Shown in pieces: positions 9,726 to 20,832 of a stretch of 64,000 nt of DNA. Source of the stretch: Phragmites australis (Eukaryota > Streptophyta > Magnoliopsida > Poales > Poaceae); NCBI RefSeq assembly GCF_958298935.1, contig NC_084924.1, positions 15,411,819 to 15,475,818 of the forward strand, in the 5' to 3' direction. The first letter of the stretch is position 1, and the number at the start of each line of letters is the position of its first letter. Position numbers and translations under genes: made by a program. Below the pieces are notes generated by a model. That model made no database searches, had not been told where the DNA came from, and worked only from the letters and a program-made list of their open reading frames with translations.

Positions 9726-12700
9726 TGTCATGTCCCAAATTCTTACTCACGCATTTAAGCAAAATCATGCTTCTTAAGCATTATGCTTAATTTTGTGTAA
9801 TGGTAATTCGGAACGTTAACGTACTTCGTTTAAAAATCATTTGGATGAGAGAAGAAAATTAGGGGAGAAAATAATGAAAATTGCATTGGAAATACCCATT
9901 TTCTCTAACATATGGGCCCCACATGTGACCCCACCATGCCACCCACTCCCTCTCTCAAGTGGGCAGCACCCCACCTACCCTCTCTCTCTCTCCTCTCCTC
10001 ACTCCCCACGTCCCCCAAGCTGCAGCACCAGCAGCTCCTCCCTCTCTCCCTCTCCCACTCAAGCACTCTCTCTTTTCTTCCAAAATCCGAGCTTAAGTGG
10101 AGGATTCAAGGTATGCATGTGGTACCATTGCATTATATAGCTCATGAGCTACTCATCTATCCAATTCATTTTCGTTTTCATTGAAGAATCGAATAGTTCT
10201 TGATGTTCTTGGCATTCTTGAGCTTTTTGGAGCAAAAATGGAGTTTTAGTCGAAAATGAGCTCTAGAGTCATGTTGATAGTTGATGAGTAAGTTATAGTA
10301 CCCTTAGACTATCCCTAATATGTTTCCTTTAGCCTTGGAAAAGTTCGTAACTCGAATCAACCAAAAATCCACATGAGAACAGCTTTTCTAGGCTGACTCG
10401 GATACTCCGGACTCACCCGGATACTCCGGGTTCAGCAGAATTTGTCTGTTGAATTGTGGTAAAAATTGGCTAAGGTTTAGGGTGCGAGATTGGTTTAGAA
10501 CCTTTTGGATAGGGCATGTGCACATTTGTGTAGCACATATTTGTAAAATGAGTCAAATCACTCGAGGGAAAAATCGTGAAGAACCCAAGTCTGTATCACT
10601 CGGATTATCCTGACAAACTCGGAGACTCTGGGTAGTTATGTGATCGTGTAGCCGAGAGCTTCATTCGGAACCTCACTCGGAGTTTCTGGTATATCCCGGA
10701 TAGTTCGGACCAACCCGGAGGTTTCGAGTCAAGTTAGAATAGTGCTAACCAAGAGCCTTCGCCGAGGATGGACCGGATACTCTGGAACTCGAACATTCCG
10801 GATTCAACGGATACTCCGGGCCAGTCAAATAAAAAGCAGTAACCGAGCGCCTCTTCTGTAGGATCACCCGGAGGGTCCGAGCCGGAATACTCCAAACCAA
10901 TTCGGATACTCCGGATGGCTGATATTTTCCAGTTTTTGTTTAGATCATTTAGTATTGCATTGATTCGCATATCTTATACTTCTAGCATGTTGTTAAGCAT
11001 TGTGGCATGCCTTGTTACATTCATTCATGCTCATCATTGCACGCGTTCTTGTTTAGCTAACAAGGAGCCAGAGCGGGAGGCGACCGTGGTCAAAGGCAAC
11101 TCCGATCTTCCGGATTTCGGCGAGTGTTGCGTGGGTAACTATAGGCAGCTACCTGCGTAGCAAGGTAAGCATCTGTCATATTGCACCTTTGTCGAATTGA
11201 ATGAAATTTAAATATTGATAAACTATGCTTATGTATAGGTTTGCATGTATAGGCAGGCGATGTCGGGTTTTTACGGGTAGAATCTATGTTGATTGCATAA
11301 TCCCTACCTTGAATTGTTCATCTATATCCTTGTAGCCTTGGTAACGTGGTAAATGTCTAAGAGTCATTCGAAATGCTTAGCAATGTATAGGTCCTCGGTA
11401 GAAGACGAGCAATGGTTTGACCGTTGTTTGCGAGCTTAGGGCTTACTACTTGTTCACGTATATGGTTATTTGGATGTTGGTTGGATAAGTGGTGAGTATG
11501 AGGCGAGATGTGGGCAGTGTTAGGGGTGACGTCTGCCTCGAAGGAAAGTCCGGGAGAGGAACCCGGGCACCGTAGACCGCTTGCATCGTTTAAGGCTGAT
11601 CGTCAGGGTAGTTGGCTTTAGCACTTACCTTACTCAGCACATGCCGATCTAATGGTAAGGCGAGCTGAATACATTCACAGCTGTGGCTTTGTGAGACTGA
11701 ACATCGACGGTGTGAGCGAGCGGGCTTGTAAGTGGTATTAGTTTGCTTCGGGAGTAGTTCTAGTACTGCCGCGCCGAGCGATGCACGATCCACCCGGTTG
11801 GGGCTGGATGGGAAAGGTTGTCACGAGTACCCCCTTGAGTGCACTTTAACGGGTGGCACAAGCCGTATGGTCCTCTTATCGTGTGGGTTCGGGAGTATCC
11901 CCTGCAATGTGTATAAACAGTTTGAATTGCCGTGCTCTCGGTCATGAGCATGCTATTGTTTCATTTGCACCCGGTCGTAGAGTTCTCGTATGTGGTTGAT
12001 GGTTCGGTTATTATGGTGGTGGATGAGTTGGTTCAGTTTTCTTATATGTTCAAGTACTTATGTTACAGTTTTGTTGCAGTTTCATTTATATTCAGTTAGT
12101 TATTGCAGGGTAGAATGGCATGTTTGGTTAAGTATGGGTGCTCACACATATATGTCTAGGTTGCTTATCTCATATGTTTTACTTAACCTTATGGCCTATC
12201 CTTGCTAACAGCTCAATGCATAATCCTTAGAGTCGGAATATTATATATCCATATTGTGTAAGTCTTGCGAGTACCTTCGTACTCAGGGTGCTACCCTTAA
12301 GTTGTTGCAGGTATTGCTGTTGTCGAGGAAGAGGTTGTTTTTGGCTACTTCGTGCCTGCCGATTAGGGTGGCGAACAAGAGTAGTGCATCCTACTCTGAA
12401 GGTGGAGTTTTTGAGATGGTGCCTAAGGGCATGTGGCGCCGTTCTATTTTGTTGTCCCTAAGTTTAACTTTCCGCTACGTAGTTATTTTGTGGTTATGAG
12501 TTGAGGGGTTTTGTCTCCTCCTAGGTCGTTTTTGTTATAAATTGTTGAAATCAGTTGCATGCTTAATACTTGTAATATAAATATTTATTACTCGCTCTTT
12601 ATTAAACTATATTGTGATGTACATGTTGGAAGGCATGCGTTCCGATCCTTGGGTACAAAACACATACCGGGACTACCGGGATGATATTCTGGTTAATCAT

Positions 12701-12769
12701 CGAGGTGGTGATTATAAATAATGATCCTCCTAGTGATTAATTAGAATATTATTTGGACGGTTCCCCACA
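9726..12769. repeat. Solo LTR, 3044 bp, inserted in copia gag
   Basis: It starts TGTCATGTCCCAAATTC and ends GGTTCCCCACA. The five bases before it (9721-9725) and after it (12770-12774) are both ATCTT, a perfect target duplication. The uninterrupted sequence is visible in copia copy 2 near 30445-30460. No second LTR or coding region is present, so this looks like the product of recombination between two LTRs. The start sequence and length resemble Tekay-type Ty3/gypsy LTRs; that assignment is inference. The part 10399-10914 holds a cluster of CCGGATACTCCGG-type motifs. Confidence 0.88.
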
Positions 12770-13383
12770 ATCTTGTTCCAGTTCTTTTTGAAGAAGGGCT
12801 TCTTGTTCTTCTACTTGTGCTTGTTGTAGTCATGGTTGTGGTCTTCCTTCTTGAGATTGGAGCAGTCTGCCTTGAAGTGGGTGGTGTCACCACGCTCAAA
12901 GCAGGCACGAAAACTACCCTTTCTCCAGTCTCGGCGGTTGTTGTAGAAGCGGGTGAATTTCTTCACAATCAGTGCAAGATCCTCATCATCAAGCACATCC
13001 ACCTGCTCCTCTGTGATAGAGATCAAGGAAGATAAAGTAAATCCACAAGATAAAGTGTTAGTACAAGAAACGCCAACTCCAGACTGGTTTCCACTGTTAG
13101 GTCCAGAAACCAACGCTATGTTCTGAGACAGGAGGTTTCCGAGACCAATCCGAGCCGCCTTGGCTATCTCGGTGGACTTGAGCTTGCTGAAGAGTTCATC
13201 ACAAGTTAACGTGTCGTAACTTGATGACTCTTCAATGCTTGAGATCTTCACTTCTCATATGCTACGATCTAGAGCATAGAGAAGCTTGATCGCTCTCTCA
13301 TGATCAGAATAGGGAAAAACACCAATTGATTAAATATTGCTAATAATTCCATCAAAACGAGCAAACATGGCATCCAAAGACTG
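12770..13383 (-). pseudogene. Gag N-terminal part (copy 1): UBN2-type region and first zinc knuckle
   Basis: An open frame at 12811-13251 encodes the end of the copia gag (UBN2-like) region, with YDTLTCDELFSKLKSTEIAK and ISITEEQVDVLDDEDLALIV, and a zinc knuckle ACFERGDTTHFKADC, in which the second Cys of CX2CX4HX4C has become Arg. The segment 13252-13383 continues the gag upstream in a broken frame and matches 30930-31062 of copy 2. The match ends at about 13383, at the junction with Harbinger sequence, so roughly the first third of gag is missing. Confidence 0.82.
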
Positions 13384-14320
13384 GAGGAGGGGCGAGCAAC
13401 TGGCGTACGAAGTCAGTGCAGACGCAGTGGATGAGTATGTTCGGATAGGGGGTAGCACAGCGATGCTCGCCCTGACAAAGTTTGTGCAAGTTGTTGTCTT
13501 GCTTTTCTCCGATGAGTACCTCCGCACTCCCACTTCAGAGGATACTGCTCGACTATTAGCCATTGGCGAGCAAAGAGGGTTCCTCGGGATGCTGGGGAGC
13601 ATTGATTGCATGCATTGGGTTTGGAAGAACTGCCCGAAAGCGTGGCATGGCGCATATACCGGTCATACGCGCAAACCCTCCATAGTTTTGGAAGTGGTTG
13701 CATCGTATGATCTATAGATATGGCATGCTTTCTTTGGAATGTCCGATAGTCTAAACGATATAAATGTTTTGCACTGCTCTAACACTGTCGGTAGGCTCAT
13801 GGACGGGACTGCGCCTCCTATGTCATATACCGTTAACGGTAACACGTACGACATGGGCTACAACCTAGGAGATGGAATTTACCCCGAATGGGTGACTATA
13901 GTGAAGCCAAGTTTAGCACCAAGAGGGAACAAGAGCGTGCATTTCTCCGCCATGCAAGCAGCAGTTTGAAAAGATGTTGAACGTGCATTTGGTGTCCTGC
14001 AGTCGAGGTTCGCCATAATTCGCGGTCCAGCAAGAGTTTGGAATCAAAGCACGATGCACAACATTGTGACTGCATGTGTCATAGTGCACAATATGATCAT
14101 TGAGGACGAGAGGGGCGGCGCCGATGTGGAGGAGGTGTACGACTGTATGGGCGAGAAAGCGACAGTGCATCGCGATCCAGACCAAGCCATTCTCCAGTAC
14201 ATCGAAGTCACTGAAGCAATTAGGAATCAAGCATTGCACCACCAACTGCGTGATGATCTGGTGGAGCACCTATGGAGTCGTCATGTTAGCCATCGTAATG
14301 TAGTGTATCGTTATTGTTAG
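13384..14320 (+). pseudogene. PIF/Harbinger DDE transposase, truncated, two stops
   Basis: The transposase would cut and rejoin the element at a short target site. Read in one frame, the segment shows VDEYVRIGGSTAMLALTKFV, GFLGMLGSIDCMHWVWKNCP (first catalytic Asp), SDSLNDINVL (second Asp), and DVERAFGVLQSRFAIIRGPA (Glu), ending with VIVHNMIIEDERG and a short tail. This is the usual order for plant PIF/HARBI1-like proteins, with the catalytic triad kept. Two in-frame stops interrupt it: TAG at 13715-13717, where Trp is expected before IWHAFFG, and TGA at 13967-13969, just before KDVERAFG. About the first 100 residues (the usual N-terminal region) are absent because the frame starts at the copia junction. 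There are no frameshifts, so the decay is mild. Confidence 0.9.
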
Positions 14321-14988
14321 TTTTAGTTCTTGTTAGTTGCTATTTGTATCGTTAATGCCTGAAGGATTTGCATCATTATTGTGTACCTTCTGTGAAGAAT
14401 CGCACGTCTACAATGAACAAGGCTTTCTCTGAACTTGATTACATTGCAATGAATTAAGCTAATACAAACTACTACCTTATTTGATAACTCTATGTGTGGC
14501 ATGTTTGTAATCTTTGATTGATAATAGTCCTGTGCAATTCGTAAATCACAATCTTCGATCGATAATGTGTGCACTGAACTAAGCTTATAGAAACTACTAC
14601 CTCTTTCTGTCGGTCATATGCACATTTGGCAAATAACCAAATGCCCCAACCCTTCTTTGTCTATTTTATTTGATAACAAAAATCACGACTCAAATGAAGT
14701 AGCTTCAGTGTAACAAGGGCCATTAACCAGATGCCCCAACCCTTCTCTGCAATGACATCCATCCAGAAAGTAGCACACAGCATAAATCAGAGCTTAGTTT
14801 GTATGAGCTTAATATTTCACACATTGCACACACATCATCTGTTCGCTTAGTGCAAGTCCATACAACATGCTAATCCACACATAGTTTGGATACTAAATAT
14901 TTCGAAATTCATTACACATAGGTTGCCAGGACAAAGAGTTCTCGCCAATTCAACAAAAGCACGTTGCAAAGAAGTGAAACAAGGGCGA
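14321..14988. other. Spacer between convergent Harbinger genes
   Basis: AT-rich DNA between the two stop codons. It should hold both 3' untranslated regions. No ORF of interest and no repeat was found. Confidence 0.5.
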
Positions 14989-17101
14989 CTACGGGTTCTG
15001 CTCTACGAGCTTCCATCGTGCCAGCATATCTTCTTGCCTCTTCCTGTAGTAGTCTCTAAGGGGACCACTAACACTGTCCAAGTAGACCTTCATTATACGC
15101 TCATTCTGATCATGTACTCGGACGGATGACTATAGACGCATGACCGAAATCTGCTCCTTCTTCAACTCCACTATAACCTTCTTTGTTTCACTAATTTCAG
15201 CAATGTGGCTTTCATACATCCCACCCGACACGGTAGGCAAAGATGTAGTGGAAGGTGATTTCCGAGTACGGGCCGCTTTAGCTGCCTCCCTTCCAATAGG
15301 CCTAGGAAGGTCAGTAGATGTGTTCGATGCTGCGTCGTTCGCCACTTCATTGCGCGCTGCTTGGCTGGACTGTACATCGACTCCATCTTGCATCTTTTGT
15401 GCCTTCGCGGACTCGTGCGCGTGCCACTTGAGGTGGTCGGCAAGCATGACCCAGCAGTGCGTGTATGCAAACGGCTTCCCCTCAATCCCCTTATACGTCA
15501 TGCAAGTTCGAGCCATCTATGAAAAAAGGATAACATGGGTGAGTCAAAATTGTATTCAGAGCTTCAGTATATTACTGCTAGTAGCCTTAAGCTAACAACT
15601 ATTATTGCTTATTGAACTAGAAAGGTACGCACTGCCTTAAGCTAGCTATCATACAGTAAGCTTGTTAAGTTGTCTGGTCTATACGAATTGGGCAGTTCAG
15701 TTATCTTAGGATGGCGACCTATTGGTTTCTTTAGTATGGACCAGTCAAGCAAATGTATCAAGCAAATGTATCAATCAGACATCACCTAACTGTATCAAAT
15801 ATATCTCTTTGAGCAAATAAGCACACTAGGAGACATAATTTTTGTTAGGACAGTAGCTGTACTCTAGGCCTTGCAGGGTCTCCAAGTGAAAGCTAGGCAT
15901 ATGTGACCATACAACCTTCTTTCCTTTGGGATATGACTGACATATGGCATCAAACTGATACAAAACGATTGTGAGAACAAAAACTAGTTTGAATAAGGAC
16001 CACCGACAAATCTAGAACAACTGATCAATAATACTAAGTACGATGTCCAGTGAACCAGATGTCAAGGGAACAAAGAGCAAAACAAACTCCTGGTGACGGG
16101 CACACGTCTTGTAATGTGCACCAGTGTGACACACTGATATGGTACTCTGTTAAAAGGCATAAGCACAACAAATAATGAGCTCTTTGAAGCTGCCCCAAAC
16201 ATACAGAAATATGAAAGACCTCTTTGACCAAATAATCACAACAGGAGAAACTATCAATATCACCTTATACAGTTACAAGGCTACAAATAATCAGTAGCAT
16301 ATAAAAATCCTTGAAGCAGCCCCAAACATAGAGACTCACATCAAGTGCTACTACATGCCTCTTACCTTCCTTTTCCCATTGCCTAAACTGTTGTGCAAGT
16401 TTTTACTGAACTATAAAATACTATCTAACATGTCATATGAGCGACTAATTCTTTTTACCAGATATTATGAACGACTAGCAAGCACAAATAACAATACAAT
16501 GGTTCACAGTTTGCTGCAACCATATTTATCTCAGTACAGTGATAACACAGCTCGTGTTCAACAAGTTATATGAGCATACCTTGTCACGCTCATTGGTCCC
16601 GCTAGGATTGAGCCGCTCCACCTTCCTCACGTGCACCGCAAACTTTCTAACTGCATCCGTGATGAGCTTCATGTGGTTGATCAAAGCCTTATCCGACCTA
16701 GTCATCATGGTCGGCTTCCTATAAGTGTTGAAGTACTTGGCGATCCTACCCCAGTACGTATCCTTTGACTGATCTGTTCCAACCACAGGATCTTGGCTCA
16801 CGTTTAACCATGCTGACACGAGCAACTCATCCTCTTCGTATGTCCACTTTGTTCGGCCTGTCTTCGGCTTCGCCTTCTTCTTCCTCTTGGAGGTGGTCAC
16901 CTTCTTCCTTCCCTTCTCCTCGCTACCCAAGCTGAATTGAACCATCTCCTCAGGCGGTACAAGAGTGTCCGCAACCACGAACTGGGACATGTCCGAGGGA
17001 GGTGCCACAACAGAGGGACCCCCCGGCATTTGCGGCCCCGGCCATGTCATCCGGTCAAATCCATCCTGAAGCATACTCTTGTAAAACGGATCTATGGAGC
17101 C
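14989..17101 (-). pseudogene. Harbinger ORF1, Myb/SANT-like DNA-binding protein, one premature stop
   Basis: ORF1 proteins of PIF/Harbinger elements bind the element ends and help the transposase. I see two exons on the minus strand. The first, 17101-16580, follows an acceptor (TGTGCAG) and contains DPFYKSMLQDGFDRMTW, a Lys-rich stretch, and the trihelix/SANT-like core TKWTYEEDELLVSAWLNVSQ with TYWGRIAKYFNTYRKP. It ends at donor GTATGC. The second, 15516-14989, follows acceptor CATAG in the same phase and carries KPFAYTHCWVMLADHLKW and RPIGREAAKAARTRK, then a helical tail. An in-frame TAG at 15130-15132 interrupts the tail, which continues in frame to 14989. The N-terminal exon is not identified. 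Confidence 0.8.
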
Positions 17102-18116
17102 CCTGCACATCACAAGAAAAAGGAAGGTGAACATGCAACACTATGGATGATTCATTTGAACTCTATAAAGAGATGCAACTAAATGCACATTAGTGTTGCA
17201 AATATTTGGAAAAAAATGTTGCAACTTAAAGGAAAACAGTTCTTGCCAGCAAAGGAGTAGTCGTGATTACTGCACAACTACTAATCTACATATATTTACA
17301 TAGCAAAGAAGTTTTTACAAAAAATTAGAACACACATCAGTAGTTTAATTCCAGCTTGAACCATATTGTAAGAAGAGTACCATGAACATACATAAGTAAT
17401 TAGGAGATTGAAATCATATGTGTACAAAAAATCATGTGCAACATCATTTAAGCAAACCATTTCAGACCTAAAATGATACAACTAGTTCAATCTACCTGCC
17501 ACACATTATCTCAATTTCCTATTTTCAAAGCACAACTATTTAGTGCCACTAATGCTCTGATACTTCAGTGCATTTCAGTGCCAATTCCAAACTAATTACT
17601 TGATCTTATACACTATCAAGCTCACTACTTGTTCTTAAAGTTCAGTGCCACTTTCAAACTGATAACATGCTTATATACACTGCTCTTCGAAGCTATCTAT
17701 ATACTTCCATGATGAAGCTATCTACATACACTGCCCTTCGAAGGTATCTATATATTTGCAACATGATACTTCACTGCAATATGGTCTTAACACTTTAGTG
17801 GCACTTTCAAGCTGATAAGAGCGTGATACCTACACTAGATCAGTTTAGGATAACAACACATGACAAAATCATAACACATGTAGCTTCATAGTTCATAAAT
17901 TGCATGTAGCTTCATAGCTCATACATTGCATACTAAACCAATTCTTGACTACATAAACCTAAAACAGCATACAACCATCGCAACACTATATCAAAAGGCA
18001 TGTTCTCCACTAATCGACACCATTTCACACAACAGCTGAACTCCCAAAATATCAAAAGGCTTGTTCTCCACTAATCGACACCATTTCATACTTCTACTAA
18101 CAAACACCCAACTCGA
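17102..18116. other. AT-rich Harbinger internal region
   Basis: No ORF is supported. The stretch 17990-18090 holds a near-direct repeat (ATCAAAAGGC followed by TTGTTCTCCACTAATCGACA-like text, twice). The region probably contains an intron or the 5' leader of ORF1. Confidence 0.4.
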
Positions 18117-18512
18117 TTATAGCCTCCACGAATGATCAGATTCAATCAAAACGCCATCGTCCGTATTGGAACACAAAACATCATTCGAGCTCCAGTCAGT
18201 GGGAAGGACATTGTCGTCATCAATGTCCTTGGATCCCGATGCTTCATCTTCAACGGCCATGCTACTACTGTCGGGCAAACCAACACGGTTGGGCACGGCA
18301 GTAACGCGTAGTGCATCCTCGATTTGGAAAACAAGTTGCTCCAAATCTGCCGCAATGGAGTCGATCTCCAGTAGCGCCATGTTCAGCTCGACAGCAGCAA
18401 GGGTGCTGTCCGGACTCAAGTTGTCGTTCGCAGCCTTCTTCAACACTGCAGCCGCCTCCTGCACATGGTCCTGCATCTTCGGCACAAGCGCGGCAAGCGC
18501 TACAACGTCCAT
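18117..18512 (-). CDS. 131-aa helical acidic ORF, function unknown
   Basis: ATG at 18512 to stop at 18117. The first 70 residues look helical (MDVVALAALVPKMQDHVQEA, later AAVELNMALLEIDSIAADLE). The second half is Asp/Ser-rich and probably disordered. GC-rich codons set it apart from the AT-rich DNA on its 3' side. It lies upstream of ORF1 on the same strand, inside the proposed element, so it could be the first coding exon of ORF1 or a separate gene. I could not identify a convincing donor site linking it to 17101, and I do not recognise the family. Confidence 0.4.
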   Translation of the reverse strand: MDVVALAALVPKMQDHVQEAAAVLKKAANDNLSPDSTLAAVELNMALLEIDSIAADLEQLVFQIEDALRVTAVPNRVGLPDSSSMAVEDEASGSKDIDDDNVLPTDWSSNDVLCSNTDDGVLIESDHSWRL

Positions 18513-18912
18513 CTACAACACGGAGCAGGGGATTCCATGATCACACAAGACCAGCGAAGCGTTTGCCGAGGCCGCCGTCGCACAGTGGCGATGCGCACCT
18601 AGTCGGCCGAGGCTGACCAACCCTTCCCTACCCAAGATAGATGAACAAATCGGGAGGAAGGCGATGCCAGTGGAGCCCTCGCCTCACCCACCCCCCACCA
18701 CCGGTGCCGCACAACGCCACGCCCCAACTCCACCACAATCCAAAACGCCTCTCCTTCCCCCACCTTGCATGACAAGCCGGTGTCCCTCCTTTCACCAGAT
18801 CCGCGATTGAACTTCCACACGCTTAGATACGGAAGAGTGTGTCGAGAAATTTGTACCTCCCGTCGCCAGCGCGCTGCCTCCAGTCAAGTCCCCACTTCCC
18901 TCCACACACATA

Positions 18913-18940
18913 GGATATATCCTCCGGGAGCCAAACGCCC
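18913..18940. repeat. Candidate right terminal repeat of the Harbinger element
   Basis: On the minus strand this reads GGGCGTTTGGCTCCCGG, close to the GGGCCTGTTTGG-type ends of PIF/Tourist elements, followed by a palindromic GGATATATCC. The partner end is deleted, so it cannot be confirmed here. Confidence 0.3.
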
Positions 18941-19039
18941 TCGCTGCCAACCATCACCGCCCCTCATTTCCTCGTCTTTCGCCCTAGCGCGCGAGCCCAA
19001 CGTTCAGACCCTTCCCCGCTCACTGTCTCCACGAAGGTA

Positions 19040-19480
19040 AAGGAGCGAGCATGCCAAAGTTCTGTGCTGTGGGCGGCATGGAGATTCTTGTGGACGGTGT
19101 GCCGTGACAATGGTGCCCGCAGTGGGTAGAGATCGCCGGAGGAATCACATCAGAGGAGAACCGTCCAGGTGCAAAGGTCCTTGATCGAAAAACCACAAGG
19201 GTCAAACTCCACATAAACATAATTATCTTTGGTAAGTGCACGAACCAAGATCAAATTCTTGATTAAGTTTGGAGAGATTAAAACATTATTAAGATGTAGA
19301 GGAGGAGGTGGGAAGAAAGGTGTGGCCGGAGTACTAAATGGGAAGGGGTGCACCGTTGCCAACAATGATGTGAGATGAACTAGGAGTGGTGGTGAGGGAG
19401 ATTAGTTTACTCGCATTGGAAGCCATATGGGATGTGGCTCCCGTGTCCATGAGCCAATCACCGCCACTGCCGCAGGGGTT
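19040..19480 (-). pseudogene. Copia protease and GAG-pre-integrase segment
   Basis: The active-site motif DWLMDTGATSHMAS lies near 19440, with D-T-G intact. It is followed by HIIVGNGAPLPI, then in another frame LNNVLISPNLIKNLILVRAL and DPCGFSIKDL, and in a third frame the LYPLRAP/STELWHAR segment. Frame changes occur near 19350 and 19180. The match stops at about 19035. Confidence 0.85.
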
Positions 19481-19587
19481 GTTGATGTTCATGCTGTGAA
19501 GGGCAGAGAGCAACGCCGGCGGCACGGATGGCGACGGTATGGAGAAGTTGTACGCGTCGGCGGTGGGAGCCGGTGTGTAGGAGGCCG

Positions 19588-20599
19588 TCAGCACGTGTGG
19601 CGGTGCAGCTCCGGGTCGCGCATCGAGAATGTCGGCACCGGATGTGCATACTTGTTGCATGGGCCAGGCTTGGAAGACCCTGGTCCACGTGTTGTAGGAG
19701 TGACTCCACTGAGTGAGAGCGGGTGGCGCCGAGTTGTGCGCCGATGGATGGTTGCCACCGCCGGAGTTGCCAGAGGAGCGACTACGCCATCCGAGGCCTT
19801 ACGCTTCTTGCGGCGATCGCCGTTGGGAGATGGAGGGTTCTGGTGTGACGTGGTAGACGTTGCAGCAAGCTTGGATGAGTTGGTGTTGTTACCGGCCGCG
19901 AGCAGGGCCGTTGCCGCCTCCATCTTTGCAGTTTGAAGAAGGCGGTTCTCCTCTTGCGTGAGGTACAAGCGTGTGCACAGGAAGGTCAACGGCGACGTCG
20001 TTGATGACAGGATGGATATGGCATATGACTGAACTTTGAGTTGAGGCCGTGGAGGGTGTTGATCACCAATGCTTGATCGGAGACCGGCGAGCCGATGTCA
20101 CGGAGTGTGTCGGCGAGCTTCTTCAAGCGGCCACAGTATTCGGTGATCGACATGTCGCCCTGAAAAAGACTGTGGAACTCTTGTTGTGCATAGACAGCAC
20201 GATGCATGCTGTTGTCGAGGAAGAGTTCGGCGATCTTCGTCCACGCGCCGTATGCCGTCTCCTTGGGCTGGATCACCATGCCGAGGATTTCCTTGGAGAT
20301 TGTGGCATAGAGCCAGGAGACGATGCAAGAGTCAGCCTGGATCCATTTCGGATCATCACGCATCAGGATGGCATCGAGAGAGCCATCAACATGACTGGTG
20401 AGCCTGAACTTGGTGAATGCAAGGTCGAAGAAGGAGCGCCAGGTAGAGAAATTTGGTTCAGCCATGTCCAGGGTGATCGGAACATGGGAATGAATGTTGA
20501 CAAGGGGAATGGAGGACGTCGGGAGGGTGGGTGCAGTTGCCGAGACAAAAGGGGGTTGGTCACGCTCGCCGAGGAGCCAGAGGAAGATTGCGAGTCCAT
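19588..20599 (-). pseudogene. Copia gag (short-LTR element)
   Basis: The likely start is ATG at 20599 (MDSQSSSGSSASVTNP). A frameshift follows within about 100 bp, and the gag body is then in the 19986-20681 frame: MAEPNFSTWRSFFDLAFTKF, LTSHVDGSLDAI, AYGAWTKIAELFLDNSMHRA, GDMSITEYCGRLKKLADTLR and LVINTLHGLNSKF, which are the standard blocks of the UBN2-type copia gag. A second frameshift near 19987 leads to LTQEENRLLQTAKMEAA and a basic tail that ends before the protease. Gag would form the particle; this copy is broken. Confidence 0.85.
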
Positions 20600-20656
20600 G
20601 GAGAGGAGGAGCAGCGGAAGGTGTGCAGAGGTGGAATCGAAGATTGGTTGATACCA

Positions 20657-20827
20657 TGCAGAGGGGATAGGCAATGCACAAATATATTCACTGTACTCGA
20701 GTATACTTATACAAGGCATGAGAAAGATCGTGTGTTACCGATCCTATCTGCATGCAAACCAACATGAACGAGAGAGGAAGACCGATCCTAGGTAACAGAA
20801 CGGCTACCGGTCCTACTCGCTAAAACA
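20657..20827 (-). repeat. 5' LTR and primer-binding site of the short-LTR copia
   Basis: On the minus strand the LTR starts TGTTTTAGCGAG and ends CTCTGCA, 171 bp. Directly after it (20656 downward) the minus strand reads TGGTATCAACC, similar to the primer-binding site for initiator methionine tRNA. The 3' LTR is missing, so the boundaries rest on TG/CA ends and the adjacent primer site. Confidence 0.65.
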
Positions 20828-20832
20828 CTCCT

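Larger units (their letters stand above)
2767..13383 (-). mobile_element. SIRE/Maximus-like Ty1/copia element, copy 1, 5'-truncated
   Basis: Reading the minus strand, the order is gag, protease, integrase, reverse transcriptase, RNase H, polypurine tract, 3' LTR, which is the copia order. The 3' LTR is 2767-4203. The gag N-terminal part stops at about 13383, where Harbinger sequence begins, so the 5' LTR, primer-binding site and start of gag are missing. The element is split in gag by a solo LTR at 9726-12769. Copy 2 at 23.5-32.8 kb is uninterrupted at that point and served as reference. All reading frames carry stops or frameshifts, so the copy is inactive. The clade name is inferred from the long LTR, large gag and long gag-pol linkers. 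Confidence 0.88.
13384..18940. mobile_element. PIF/Harbinger element, left end truncated
   Basis: It carries the two genes of the superfamily: a DDE transposase (13384-14320, +) and a Myb/SANT-like ORF1 (14989-17101, -), with their 3' ends facing each other. The left terminal repeat and the start of the transposase are missing at the junction with copia copy 1. A possible right terminal repeat lies at 18913-18940. Both genes carry premature stops, so the copy cannot move by itself. Confidence 0.8.
19035..20827 (-). mobile_element. Short-LTR copia element, 3' part missing
   Basis: On the minus strand: a 171-bp 5' LTR (20657-20827), a primer-binding site, gag (from 20599), protease, and the GAG-pre-integrase segment, which ends abruptly at about 19035 within the conserved LWHAR motif. 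Integrase, RT and the 3' LTR are absent. The small LTR and gag type resemble the Ale/Retrofit group; that is inference. It differs clearly from the large copia family in this window. Confidence 0.82.

Noticed and set aside
19427..20651. Plus-strand frames of 169 and 200 codons
   Set aside because: Shadows of the minus-strand copia gag and protease.
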